Source of the DNA: Candidatus Zipacnadum vermilionense
Lineage (GTDB): Bacteria; Armatimonadota; Zipacnadia; Zipacnadales; Zipacnadaceae
Length of the DNA stretch: 64,000 nt
Reading direction: 5' to 3'
NCBI GenBank assembly: GCA_029821755.1
Contig: JALGSV010000003.1
Coordinates: 62,001-126,000, forward strand
Position numbers and translations under genes: made by a program. The notes beneath the pieces are model-generated. The model was not told where the DNA came from. It made no database searches and saw nothing but the letters and a program-made list of their open reading frames with translations. Below, one piece after another: positions 45,742-53,388 of the stretch. Positions within the stretch are counted from its first letter, which is position 1, and every line of letters starts with the position of its first letter.

Positions 45742-46074
45742 CTAACCCCGATCGCGTCCGCGTCCGCCGCCCCGGCTCTCCATAGTGCCCTCTGTCACGT
45801 ACGGCACCAGCGCAATCTCCCGCGAGCGTTTGATAGCCGCGGCGATGCGGTTCTGGTGGCGCCGACAGGTCCCCGTCTGGCGCGCCTTGCGGATGCGACT
45901 GCGGTCATCCATGTACTGCCGCATCAGGCTGACATTCTTATAGTCGATAACGATCTCGACACGAGCGACACAGAACTGGCAATGCTTGCGCCGCCCTCGG
46001 CGCATCCCTCCTCTGCGGTCGTCGCGACTGCCCCGGTCTCGGTCCCTGTCTCCCCGGTTGCGCGGTCCGGCCAT
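45742..46074 (-). CDS. rpsR: 30S ribosomal protein S18
   Basis: A 110-residue S18. The core is KHCQFCVARVEIVIDYKNVSLMRQYMDDRSRIRKARQTGTCRRHQNRIAAAIKRSREIALVPYV, including the Cys pair of zinc-type S18 forms. An unusually long charged N-terminus (GDRDRDRGSRDDRRGG) and a Gly/Arg tail frame it. AAGGTGA sits 6 nt before the ATG. It is separate from rpsF and ssb, with which it is usually linked, and has its own promoter and leader hairpin. Confidence 0.95.
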   Translation of the reverse strand: MAGPRNRGDRDRDRGSRDDRRGGMRRGRRKHCQFCVARVEIVIDYKNVSLMRQYMDDRSRIRKARQTGTCRRHQNRIAAAIKRSREIALVPYVTEGTMESRGGGRGRDRG

Positions 46075-46112
46075 ATCACGATCACCTTTCTCCTGTTTGC
46101 ATGGACTAAGCA

Positions 46113-46140
46113 GGAGACCCCCGCGCCGGCAGGGGCCTCC
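46113..46140 (-). promoter_or_regulatory. Leader hairpin of rpsR
   Basis: Between promoter and start a 12-bp stem with two G-U pairs (GGAGGCCCCTGC / GCGGGGGTCTCC on the minus strand) closes a CGGC loop. It covers most of the leader. An S6:S18-binding leader is known upstream of rpsF operons; this could be an unrelated or derived control element. Confidence 0.45.
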
Positions 46141-46152
46141 ACAAACGCTAAG

Positions 46153-46182
46153 AGTATATCAGCCGGATGGCCCCACCGTCAA
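46153..46182 (-). promoter_or_regulatory. Promoter of rpsR
   Basis: On the minus strand TTGACG (46177-46182), 18 bp, TATACT (46153-46158). Confidence 0.75.
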
Positions 46183-46205
46183 CCCGGCCCCATGCGCCGC
46201 CCCCC

Positions 46206-47465
46206 TCACCCCTCTCCCGTCCACCCCATCTCCTTCCACGCCTTCCGTGCCGCCGCCCGCTGCGTCCGCGTCGGCTCAATCTTCCCCTTCACCGACACCG
46301 GGGGCTGTCCCGGCCCAGCGTCTTCCGGGTACGGCGACCACTGGTCCTTCTCGTACAGCGCCCGCGCCGCTTCGTCCGAGAAGTCGGGAATCGGATACGC
46401 CGTCCCGTTATCCAGTGCCGACCGCCAGGCTTGGATCCCCGCCGCCGACATGGCCAGTCCCCGGTACACGTTGAACCACGGTTGCTCCCGTTTGCGAATG
46501 GCTTGCGCGAAGTGGTACATCACGAAGAAGTCCCCGCCCCCGTGCCCCGCCCTGGCCGCCAACTCCTTCGCCACCGGGAACTCCGGCGTATAGATCCGCT
46601 CTCGGCTCCCGCCTTCCGGCAGGTTGAAGGGCTCATGCACCACCCTTACCTGCCCCATGTGTCCCACCCGGGAGGTCTCCATCAGTCCCCGCGTCCCCTG
46701 GAAGCGGTACCAGTTCCCATGCCCCGACAAGCCATTGCATCCCCCGTTGAGCCCGAACACCGCCTCGCTGTCCATGCGCAGCATCATGTAGCAGGAGATG
46801 TCGTTGCGCCTCACTTGCGGCTCGGCGAGTTGCTCGGGCGTCCGTGGGATGGCCTGCGCGTTCACCGCCAGCGGCATGAAGTCGGTCACGTACATTAGCG
46901 GGGCCAGCGCGTGGGTGCAGTAATACGTCACCGGCAACCAGTTGCGCCAGTGGCTCAGCCCCGGCGCCAGCCGGTTGGACTCCGCCGCCGTCACCGGATG
47001 CACATACTCCCCCTCCGCAAACCGGCATTCCCCTATCTCGCCCGCCTGATATAGTCGCCGCATCTCCTGGTTGGTGGCGAAGAAGGGGTAGTTCTCGGCG
47101 AAGAAGTAGACGGCTTTCGACCGCTCCGCCGCCCGCGCCAGTTCCACCCCTTCCCCCAGTGTCTTGCACGCCGCCGTCTCCGACATCACGTGCAGCCCCG
47201 CCTCCAGACAGCGTATGGCATACGGCGCATGCTCGTGGAAGTAGTTGCACAGCACCACCGCGTCCATCTCATGCTCCAGGAACTTGTCAAAGTCGGAGTA
47301 AGCCGTCAGCTCTAGCCGCTCGGCCACCTGCTGCGCCCGCGACTCCCACTGGTCACACACCGCCACCGGCGTCATTCCCACGTTGAGCGCCAGTTGGGCA
47401 AACCCCGCTCCCCGCCAGGCGCCGAACACCCCGACTCGTATCGGTTTCGCGTTGCGTCGAGCCAT
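46206..47465 (-). CDS. Gfo/Idh/MocA family oxidoreductase
   Basis: A 419-residue NAD(P)-dependent sugar oxidoreductase. The Rossmann domain (IRVGVFGAWRGAGFAQLALNVGMTPVAVCDQ) ends with VVLCNYFHEHAPYAIRCLEAGLHVMSETAACKTLGEGVEL. The usual EKP is replaced by ETA, with Lys shifted. The C-terminal domain has EGEYVHPV, THALAPLMYVTDFMP and HGGGDFFVMYHFAQAIR (His ligand). Such enzymes act on inositols, uronic acids and glycan ends. AGGAGG sits 10 nt before the ATG. The last gene before a divergent channel gene, it has no partner in an operon. Confidence 0.9.
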   Translation of the reverse strand: MARRNAKPIRVGVFGAWRGAGFAQLALNVGMTPVAVCDQWESRAQQVAERLELTAYSDFDKFLEHEMDAVVLCNYFHEHAPYAIRCLEAGLHVMSETAACKTLGEGVELARAAERSKAVYFFAENYPFFATNQEMRRLYQAGEIGECRFAEGEYVHPVTAAESNRLAPGLSHWRNWLPVTYYCTHALAPLMYVTDFMPLAVNAQAIPRTPEQLAEPQVRRNDISCYMMLRMDSEAVFGLNGGCNGLSGHGNWYRFQGTRGLMETSRVGHMGQVRVVHEPFNLPEGGSRERIYTPEFPVAKELAARAGHGGGDFFVMYHFAQAIRKREQPWFNVYRGLAMSAAGIQAWRSALDNGTAYPIPDFSDEAARALYEKDQWSPYPEDAGPGQPPVSVKGKIEPTRTQRAAARKAWKEMGWTGEG

Positions 47466-47515
47466 GCCAAAACCTCCTGCGCCAACGTCGCTCGGACGGG
47501 TTGTCAGTTAGCCGT

Positions 47516-47544
47516 TGCCCCTTCCGCCCAATGCTGGTATGCTC
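47516..47544 (+). promoter_or_regulatory. Promoter of the ligand-gated channel gene
   Basis: TTGCCC (47516-47521), 17 bp, TATGCT (47539-47544). The start would be near 47551, which rules out the two ATGs further upstream in the frame. Confidence 0.6.
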
Positions 47545-47587
47545 CCTACGCGAGAGTCCACCCCACCACGCAAGGCAGGCGATAATC

Positions 47588-48553
47588 GTGTGCAGAGCCG
47601 TCTCCGCCGCGCTCCTTTTCTTTGCCGCCTCCCTGGCCCTGGCGGCCCCGCCGGCCTCAGCCCCTGCTGCTTCTGGCTCGCCCCAGCGGGTCACGGTGGG
47701 CATCTACCTGCTAGACGTGCGGGACTTCGATCCCCATCACTGTTCATACAATGTTGACTTCTATGTCTGGTTCCGCTGGACCGGCCCCATTGACCCCAGC
47801 CGATTTGAGCTGCTCAACGGCCACCTGACCTCCCGCGACCACGCCGACTATAGGCACGTCGACGGCGTCAACTACGTTTCCTACCGCTGCCGAGGCGAGG
47901 TGCACAACCCCTTCGACTTCTCTCGCTACCCCCTGGACGAACACAACCTGACGCTGGGAATAGAGGACGCCGACCACGACGCCTCCCAGTTGGTCTATGA
48001 GCCCGACCTGGCGCAGACAGCCCACGACGCTACCCTCACCCTCCCCGGTTGGCGGGTCGGCAAGCTCCGCTCGGGAGTGCTGACCATCACCTACCCCACC
48101 GACTTCGGCAACCCCGCTCGTCCGATCGGCCAGAAGGCCACCTACTCCCGCTACGTCGTCACTGTCCCCATCTCCCACCGCGGCACCGAGGCCTACGCCA
48201 AGACGTTCCTGCCCTTGTTCATCTCCGTCGCCATCGCCTTCCTAACCTTCCTCATCCACCCCGCCAACCAAGACTCGCGCTTCGTTCTGGGTGTCGCTGC
48301 TATCTTCGGCGCTATCTCCTCCCAGATAATCGTCTCCGCCGCCCTCCCGGAGACCGCCTACATGACCCTCGCCGACCGCATCCACTTCATCGCCCTGGCC
48401 TTCATCTTCTTCGCACTGCTCGAGTCCTGTGTCTCCTTGATGCTCCACCGCCGGGAGAAGCACCGGGCCCTGGCCTTGATCGACGCCGTCTCGCTCGTGG
48501 TCTTCCCCGCCGCCTTCATCGTGATCGTCGCCCTGCTCACGATTGCCGGGTGA
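47588..48553 (+). CDS. Prokaryotic pentameric ligand-gated ion channel (pLGIC, GLIC-like)
   Basis: A 321-residue channel subunit. A signal peptide (AVSAALLFFAASLALA) is followed by an extracellular beta-sandwich: VTVGIYLLDVRDFDPHHCSYNVDFYVWFRWTG (35-66). The loop NPFDFSRYPLDEHNLTLGIED (107-127) is the prokaryotic equivalent of the Cys loop, without the disulfide. Four helices follow: M1 about 207-223, M2 about 231-252 (pore), M3 about 260-286 and M4 about 296-321. LPETAYMTLADRIHFIALAFIF closely parallels the M2-M3 stretch of GLIC (LPKTPYMT...). Its length equals the GLIC type. It should form a ligand- or proton-gated channel in the inner membrane. The GTG start follows from the promoter. It is monocistronic. 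Confidence 0.88.
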   Translation: MCRAVSAALLFFAASLALAAPPASAPAASGSPQRVTVGIYLLDVRDFDPHHCSYNVDFYVWFRWTGPIDPSRFELLNGHLTSRDHADYRHVDGVNYVSYRCRGEVHNPFDFSRYPLDEHNLTLGIEDADHDASQLVYEPDLAQTAHDATLTLPGWRVGKLRSGVLTITYPTDFGNPARPIGQKATYSRYVVTVPISHRGTEAYAKTFLPLFISVAIAFLTFLIHPANQDSRFVLGVAAIFGAISSQIIVSAALPETAYMTLADRIHFIALAFIFFALLESCVSLMLHRREKHRALALIDAVSLVVFPAAFIVIVALLTIAG

Positions 48554-48619
48554 ACGCGCGCGGAAGCGCAGCGCTTGCGCTACCGCCGAGAGAAAGGCAG
48601 AGCCGGGGCAGGCTGCCCC

Positions 48620-49951
48620 CTATCCCACTCCGTCCCGCGCCATCACCTCCGCATACCACTTCGCGCTGTCCTTCGGTATCCGCCTCAGGGTCGGGTAATC
48701 GCTGTATACAATCCCAAAACGCATGCTGAACCCCGCGGCCCACTCGAAGTTGTCCATCAGGCTCCACAGGAAGTACCCCCGCACCGGCACCCCGTCCTGA
48801 ATCGCCCGCCCCACCTGCTCCAGATGCGCCTGTAGGTAGGCGATCCGCTCCGGGTCATGCACCTCCCCGTCCGCGGCGATGACGTCGTTGTACGCCGCCC
48901 CGTTCTCCGTCAGGTACAGATCCTCGACCCCGTACTCCCGCGCGAGCCGCGTCATCATCTCGTAGTACCCCTCCGGGTAAATCTCCCACCCAAAGGCGGT
49001 CTTGGGCCCTGACCCGTAGCTGACCTTCACGTCCAGGAACTCCCTCGGCGCCTGCTCGGCCATCTGCCGGAAGTAGTAATTCAGCCCCAGGAAGTCCAGC
49101 GGCGTGTTCGCCACCTGCATATCCCCCTCGCGCACCTCCGGCATCTGTGCCTCCAGCAGCGCATGGATGCCCTCCGGGTAAGCTCCCCGGAAGATCGGAT
49201 CCAGCCACCAACGATTGAGCCACTGGTCGTACCGGTCCGCCGCGCCCGCGTCGGCCTCGCTGTCGGTGAGCGGCTGGATCGGCGCCAGATTCAGCGTAAT
49301 CCCAATCTTCCCTGCCTGCCCGCTCTCCCGGAAGGCCTGTACCGCCCAGCCCGAGGCCAGGTGCAGATGGTGCGCCGCAGCCAGCGTCTCGGGCACGCTC
49401 TGATGCCCCGGCGCGAAGATCCCCTCCCGGTACCCCAGGTCCGCCACCACCCACGGCTCGTTAAGCGTGATCCAGTTCTGCAGCCGGTCTCCCAGCGCCT
49501 CGTAACACACCGAGGCATACTCCGCAAAAGCCTGCGCCGTATCCCGGCTCGGCCAGCCCCCTCGGTCCTGCAGCGCCTGCGGCAGGTCCCAGTGGTACAG
49601 TGTCGCAAAGGGGGTGATCCCCGCCTCCAGCAGTCCGTCCACCAGCCGGTTGTAGAAATCCAGCCCCCGCTGGTTGATCTCGCCCCGCCCCGTCGGGATG
49701 ATCCGCGGCCAGGCCAGCGAAAATCGGTACCCTTTCAGCCCCAGCTCCTGCATCAGGGCGATATCCTCCGCCCACTTGTGGTAATGGTCACAGGCCACAT
49801 CACCGGTATCGTTATTCTTGACCTTCCCCGGGGTATGGCTAAACCGGTCCCAGATGGACTCCCCCTTCCCCTCTGCATGCGCCGCGCCCTCAACCTGGTA
49901 CGAGGCCGTAGCACAACCCCACAGAAAGTCAGCCGGAAACTGTTTGGACAT
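48620..49951 (-). CDS. GH1 beta-glucosidase
   Basis: A 443-residue retaining beta-glycosidase of family GH1. FLWGCATASYQVEGAAHAEGKGESIWDRF opens the barrel. The acid/base Glu165 lies in ITLNEPW and the nucleophile Glu349 in YLTENGAAY. The C-terminal SLMDNFEWAAGFSMRFGIVYSDY is conserved. The length is normal and there is no signal peptide, so it is cytoplasmic. GGGAGGTG lies 7 nt upstream of the ATG. It follows the PHP gene on the same strand with a palindrome in between. Confidence 0.96.
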   Translation of the reverse strand: MSKQFPADFLWGCATASYQVEGAAHAEGKGESIWDRFSHTPGKVKNNDTGDVACDHYHKWAEDIALMQELGLKGYRFSLAWPRIIPTGRGEINQRGLDFYNRLVDGLLEAGITPFATLYHWDLPQALQDRGGWPSRDTAQAFAEYASVCYEALGDRLQNWITLNEPWVVADLGYREGIFAPGHQSVPETLAAAHHLHLASGWAVQAFRESGQAGKIGITLNLAPIQPLTDSEADAGAADRYDQWLNRWWLDPIFRGAYPEGIHALLEAQMPEVREGDMQVANTPLDFLGLNYYFRQMAEQAPREFLDVKVSYGSGPKTAFGWEIYPEGYYEMMTRLAREYGVEDLYLTENGAAYNDVIAADGEVHDPERIAYLQAHLEQVGRAIQDGVPVRGYFLWSLMDNFEWAAGFSMRFGIVYSDYPTLRRIPKDSAKWYAEVMARDGVG

Positions 49952-49979
49952 CGCTCTGCACCTCCCGATAATCCGCGTG

Positions 49980-50001
49980 GCGCGGGCTTTCCAGCCCGCG
50001 C
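49980..50001. repeat. Palindrome between PHP and GH1 genes
   Basis: GCGCGGGCT (49980-49988) pairs perfectly with AGCCCGCGC (49993-50001) around TTCC. It resembles family A in composition and may be a processing or termination signal between the two genes. Confidence 0.55.
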
Positions 50002-50043
50002 TCCCCGGGGACTGGCCTATCGCCTCCCGCCGCCCGCTCGCCG

Positions 50044-50805
50044 TTACCCCACCGCCCGCAATCTCCCCAAATCCACCAACTGCGACTTCTCCAGCCCCGT
50101 CACCTCAGTCAACTTCGCCACAAAGCCGAAGTTCCCCACCGCCGCCGCCGCGCGCGCTTCGCTGCCTACCACGAACTTGACCCCCTCCCGCGAGAAGGCC
50201 CGCACCACCGTCCCATACTCTTCCAGAAACTCCTCTGGCGGCAGCTCCGGATACCACGACCAGATGGTATTGTTCAGCTCGAAGGCCACCTCCTCCTCGC
50301 GCATTACTCCGGCCAGCTCCTCCAGCAGCGCCGTGGGAAGCTGCCCCGGACTGAGCGCCGCCGAGAAGCGCCCCAGGTTGAACGGCGCTGATAGAACGTT
50401 CACGTGCGGCCGCCGGCAAGCCCGCACCAGTGCCTCCAGTAGGTTCTCCAGCAGCGTTTCCATCCGCACCGGCGTCGCCCGCGCCACCCCCTCCGTCAGC
50501 GGCGACAACCGCGCCAGCACCAGCGCGAACTGCTGCCCGGCCTGCTCCGACAGGGTCAGCCGCCCCTGCGGATCCAGGATCGCGCACGAGGCTCCCGCTA
50601 CCACCCGCACCGGACTTCCCTCCGCTGCCCGCGCATATGCCGCCAGCCGCGCGGGTGCCTGGCTCTCCTCTTGGTCGTAGTGATCGGTCAGCGCCACCGC
50701 CCGCAGCCCCGCCGCCTGCGCCGCACGCACGCATTCCTCCGGGGCATCACTTCCCTGCCCCAGCGACGTATGCACATGCGCGTCGTAAGGAAAGTCGCGG
50801 ATCAT
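50044..50805 (-). CDS. PHP-domain metal-dependent phosphoesterase
   Basis: A 253-residue PHP domain protein with YDAHVHTSLGQGSDAP (H-x-H metal site) and VALTDHYD at about 39-46. A candidate histidine metal site and VLSAPFNLGRF in mid-barrel follow, and the C-terminal part has GVKFVVGSEAR and LVDLGRL. Relatives include histidinol phosphatases and nucleotide phosphoesterases. The substrate is unknown. It precedes the GH1 gene. Confidence 0.82.
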   Translation of the reverse strand: MIRDFPYDAHVHTSLGQGSDAPEECVRAAQAAGLRAVALTDHYDQEESQAPARLAAYARAAEGSPVRVVAGASCAILDPQGRLTLSEQAGQQFALVLARLSPLTEGVARATPVRMETLLENLLEALVRACRRPHVNVLSAPFNLGRFSAALSPGQLPTALLEELAGVMREEEVAFELNNTIWSWYPELPPEEFLEEYGTVVRAFSREGVKFVVGSEARAAAAVGNFGFVAKLTEVTGLEKSQLVDLGRLRAVG

Positions 50806-51013
50806 GGTTGGATGGTCAGCGTCACCGGCCCGCGTGGTGCGGACCTTCTATCCCGCGCGCCGCTCGCGGACCGGTTCCGGGGGGCCCCATGGGTGGCTGC
50901 ATGCGGCGCCGTTCGCCGCCTGCGGACCTGAGGCCGCAACTGGTCTCAGCCCCTCCGGCCCTTGTCTGGATCTATCTTGAGAGTAACGGACCCTTCCCCC
51001 TCCTCCCGCAACC

Positions 51014-51044
51014 TTGACAGTAGGGGGTACTAGCAGCGTACAAT
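51014..51044 (+). promoter_or_regulatory. Promoter of the SpoIIE-type phosphatase gene
   Basis: A perfect TTGACA (51014-51019), a long 19-bp spacer, and TACAAT (51039-51044). Confidence 0.55.
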
Positions 51045-51087
51045 CCTTGTGATTGTGCGCTACCGATGCGGAAGGAGGTGACGCCGT

Positions 51088-52401
51088 TTGAGGACCAAGA
51101 GATCGGACTTCCCCCGTCCCGCCACTCGCTTCCTGGAACAACAGACTGACCTGTTCTCCGCCCTCCTGCGGCTTGCCTTCCTGGTCGCCTTCCTGGGCAC
51201 CACCGTTCTCTCCAGCGTCCCCATGCGCCAGGAGTGGCCGGTCCGCGTCATCATCATCATCGCGAGTCTCTTCACCTCGGTGGTGTTCTTCTGCTACTTC
51301 CGCCGCCGCCCCTTGCACTGGCAGCGCTGGATTTCCCTGCCCCTGGACATCGCCTTGGTTAGCGGCGCCCTCTACACCGCCGGCGACACCTACTGGGGCG
51401 CGCTCTTCCAGGTCTACTACCTGATCGTCCTGGAGGGCGCCATTTGGGCCCAGGTCCCCGGCGCCATTACCACCGCCCTGAGCGCCATCCTCGGCTATAT
51501 CTTGGTACTCGTCGCCACCCTCCCCACGGGCACCGACGTCGTGCACTTCATCGTCCACGAGCCTACTGGCCTGCCCTTTCTCGGCATCCCCTTCCTTATC
51601 ACCGTCGCTGTGGTCGCCGGCTACCTGGCCCAGTCCCGCGAGGAGGAGCAGGAGCAGATCGCCCGCATCCGCAACGAGATGCTTCTGGCCCGCACCCTCC
51701 AGGATGTCATGCTCCCGCCCCACCCGCCCACCATCCCCGGCTGGGGTGTCGGCCTGCGCCTGCAGCCTGCCCTGGAGGTCGGCGGCGACCTGTACATGCT
51801 CGAGCGCCTTCCCACCGGCAATTACCTGGTCTGCCTGGGCGACATGGCCGGCAAGTCCATCTACGCCATGATCTACCTCGCCCTCATTGTCTCTCACATC
51901 CGCTCGGCGGCCCGGGATGGCCTCGCCCCTCGCGCCATCGCCTTCCAGGTCAACCGCCAGGTCTACGGCATGATGGCGCCGGAGACCTATGCCGCCCTCT
52001 TCATCGGCCTACTCAACCCCGATACCGGCGTTCTTACCTTCGTCAACTGCGGCCATCCTCCTCCCCTGGTGCTTTCCGTGGAGCATGGTCGGATGGCGAC
52101 TTTGGGAACCGGGGGAATCGTCATCGGGGCGATGCGGGAACCGGATTACGTCCAGCAGATGCGCACCATCGAGCCCGGGGAGGTACTGGTGGCGTACACT
52201 GACGGCCTGAGCGAGGCCCGCAACCAGTATGGGGAGGAATTCCAGGACACACGCCTTGCCAACGCGGGTCTCACCGCGCTGCACCAGGGGGCCAAACCCC
52301 AGGAGATAGTCCAGCGGCTTCTCGAGGCCGCCCGCCGCTGGGCCGCCCACCCCCGCAGCGACGACGCGACCTGCCTGGTGCTGCAAAGGGGCAAAGAGTA
52401 G
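51088..52401 (+). CDS. Membrane-bound PP2C-type phosphatase (SpoIIE/RsbU-like)
   Basis: A 437-residue protein with an N-terminal bundle of about six helices (residues 20-190). A short linker (QSREEEQEQIARIRNEMLLARTLQDVMLPP) is the usual lead-in to SpoIIE domains. The phosphatase follows: EVGGDLYMLERL, VCLGDMAGKSIYAMIY (metal Asp), TFVNCGHPPPLVL, LVAYTDGLSEARNQYGEEF and the final Asp in SDDATCLVLQ. RsbU/SpoIIE proteins dephosphorylate an anti-anti-sigma factor in a partner-switch system; no STAS or HATPase partner is in the window. The TTG start has the perfect ribosome site AAGGAGGTGA (51072-51081). Confidence 0.9.
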   Translation: MRTKRSDFPRPATRFLEQQTDLFSALLRLAFLVAFLGTTVLSSVPMRQEWPVRVIIIIASLFTSVVFFCYFRRRPLHWQRWISLPLDIALVSGALYTAGDTYWGALFQVYYLIVLEGAIWAQVPGAITTALSAILGYILVLVATLPTGTDVVHFIVHEPTGLPFLGIPFLITVAVVAGYLAQSREEEQEQIARIRNEMLLARTLQDVMLPPHPPTIPGWGVGLRLQPALEVGGDLYMLERLPTGNYLVCLGDMAGKSIYAMIYLALIVSHIRSAARDGLAPRAIAFQVNRQVYGMMAPETYAALFIGLLNPDTGVLTFVNCGHPPPLVLSVEHGRMATLGTGGIVIGAMREPDYVQQMRTIEPGEVLVAYTDGLSEARNQYGEEFQDTRLANAGLTALHQGAKPQEIVQRLLEAARRWAAHPRSDDATCLVLQRGKE

Positions 52402-52423
52402 GGGGGGTGTAGGGGTTAACAGT

Positions 52424-52451
52424 GAGCGGCGGTCCATCGCGACCGCCGCTC
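52424..52451. terminator. Bidirectional terminator hairpin
   Basis: GAGCGGCGGTC (52424-52434) pairs perfectly with GACCGCCGCTC (52441-52451) around CATCGC, between convergent genes. There is no clear T tract on either side. Confidence 0.6.
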
Positions 52452-52478
52452 GAGGCCCACCCCTCCTGTGCGCGGGGG

Positions 52479-53093
52479 CTACCGTATCGTCCTCACCACT
52501 CCGACCACCTTCCCCAGCACCCCCATCTCCGTGGCCCGGATCGGTTCCATGGTGACGTTCTCCGGCCGCAGCTCGATGTAGCCCTCGCGCCGGAACATCC
52601 GCTTGACCGTCGCCTCATCCTCGAGCAGCGCCACCACGATATCGCCGTCGTCCGCCGTTTTCTGCTGGTTGACGATCACGTAGTCCTGGTCGAAGATCCC
52701 CGCGTCAATCATGCTGTCGCCCTGCACCCGGAGCATGAACAACTGCGGTCCGCTGAACAGGTCCTGCGGCAAAGCCAGGTAGCCTTCCAGGTTCTCCGTG
52801 GCCAACAGCGGCGTACCCGCCGCCACCCGCCCCACCAGCGGCACTAGCTGCGTCTTTTGCGCCGGCGGCATGTGCTCCTCGGTCGGACGCAGCGCCCGAT
52901 TCCGGTCCGCCGCCCGCTCAATGTACCCCATCGCCTCCAGCTTGCGCAGGTGATGCAGCACGGTAGACGGCGATTTGTATCCCAGCGCATCCGCTATCTC
53001 CCGCATGGTCGGCGGGTACCCCTCTTCGCTGGTCGCCTTCAGAATGTAGTCGAATATCTGCTGTCGCCGTCCCTTGAGCTCTGTGCTGGCCAT
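52479..53093 (-). CDS. lexA: SOS repressor LexA
   Basis: A 204-residue LexA. The N-terminal winged helix (RRQQIFDYILKATSEEGYPPTMREIADALGYKSPSTVLHHLRKLEAMGYI) is joined to an S24 peptidase domain. The self-cleavage site Ala92-Gly93 (VAAGTP), nucleophile Ser127 (QGDSMID) and base Lys164 (ATVKRM) are intact. The ATG at 53093 has AAGGAG 7 nt upstream. It represses SOS genes until RecA-stimulated cleavage, and the inverted repeat in its own promoter suggests autoregulation. Confidence 0.97.
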   Translation of the reverse strand: MASTELKGRRQQIFDYILKATSEEGYPPTMREIADALGYKSPSTVLHHLRKLEAMGYIERAADRNRALRPTEEHMPPAQKTQLVPLVGRVAAGTPLLATENLEGYLALPQDLFSGPQLFMLRVQGDSMIDAGIFDQDYVIVNQQKTADDGDIVVALLEDEATVKRMFRREGYIELRPENVTMEPIRATEMGVLGKVVGVVRTIR

Positions 53094-53119
53094 AGTTGGT
53101 CTCCTTGCCCTCAGTCGAT

Positions 53120-53154
53120 ATGTACCATATAGCACATTTGTATTAGTATGTCAA
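53120..53154 (-). promoter_or_regulatory. lexA promoter with overlapping inverted repeat (probable LexA operator)
   Basis: On the minus strand a perfect TTGACA (53149-53154), 17 bp, and TATATG (53126-53131). The imperfect palindrome ATGTGCTATATGGTACAT (53120-53137) covers the -10 box. Its half-sites (ATGTGCTAT and ATGTACCAT) agree at 7 of 9 positions, as expected for a dimeric repressor site. Confidence 0.6.
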
Positions 53155-53388
53155 GAGGGCAAACCCACGTGCGTGGCGATCCGGGGCCATATCGCCTCCC
53201 ACGCCTCCACTCCCCACTCCTCACGTTACATCCCTAGAAGGAATCCACCACTCCTTTGCCGAATTCCCCCTCCATCCGCTCCAATCCGCGCGTCACAGGA
53301 GTGAGGTCCCCTGCCCGCCCCGGACTCTTCTGCTTCTCGATCCAGCGGCAGCGGCGCACCGCGCAATGGGATCGTCATTGCCGAGAAT
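53138..53388. other. Gap between lexA promoter and the unknown gene
   Basis: No promoter or hairpin is clear. The frame of the downstream gene is open from 53305 (after a TGA at 53302-53304). AGGAG at 53297-53301 could serve a non-standard start such as CTG at 53311. Otherwise I see nothing in it. Confidence 0.4.

Noticed and set aside
49163-50680. A 505-codon open frame on the plus strand
   Set aside because: It runs antisense through the GH1 and PHP genes, both with intact catalytic motifs. Its composition is Arg/Pro-rich, as expected for a shadow in GC-rich DNA.
50848-51897. A 349-codon minus-strand frame over the start of the SpoIIE-type gene
   Set aside because: It is Gly/Asp-rich and antisense to clear membrane helices and a phosphatase domain.
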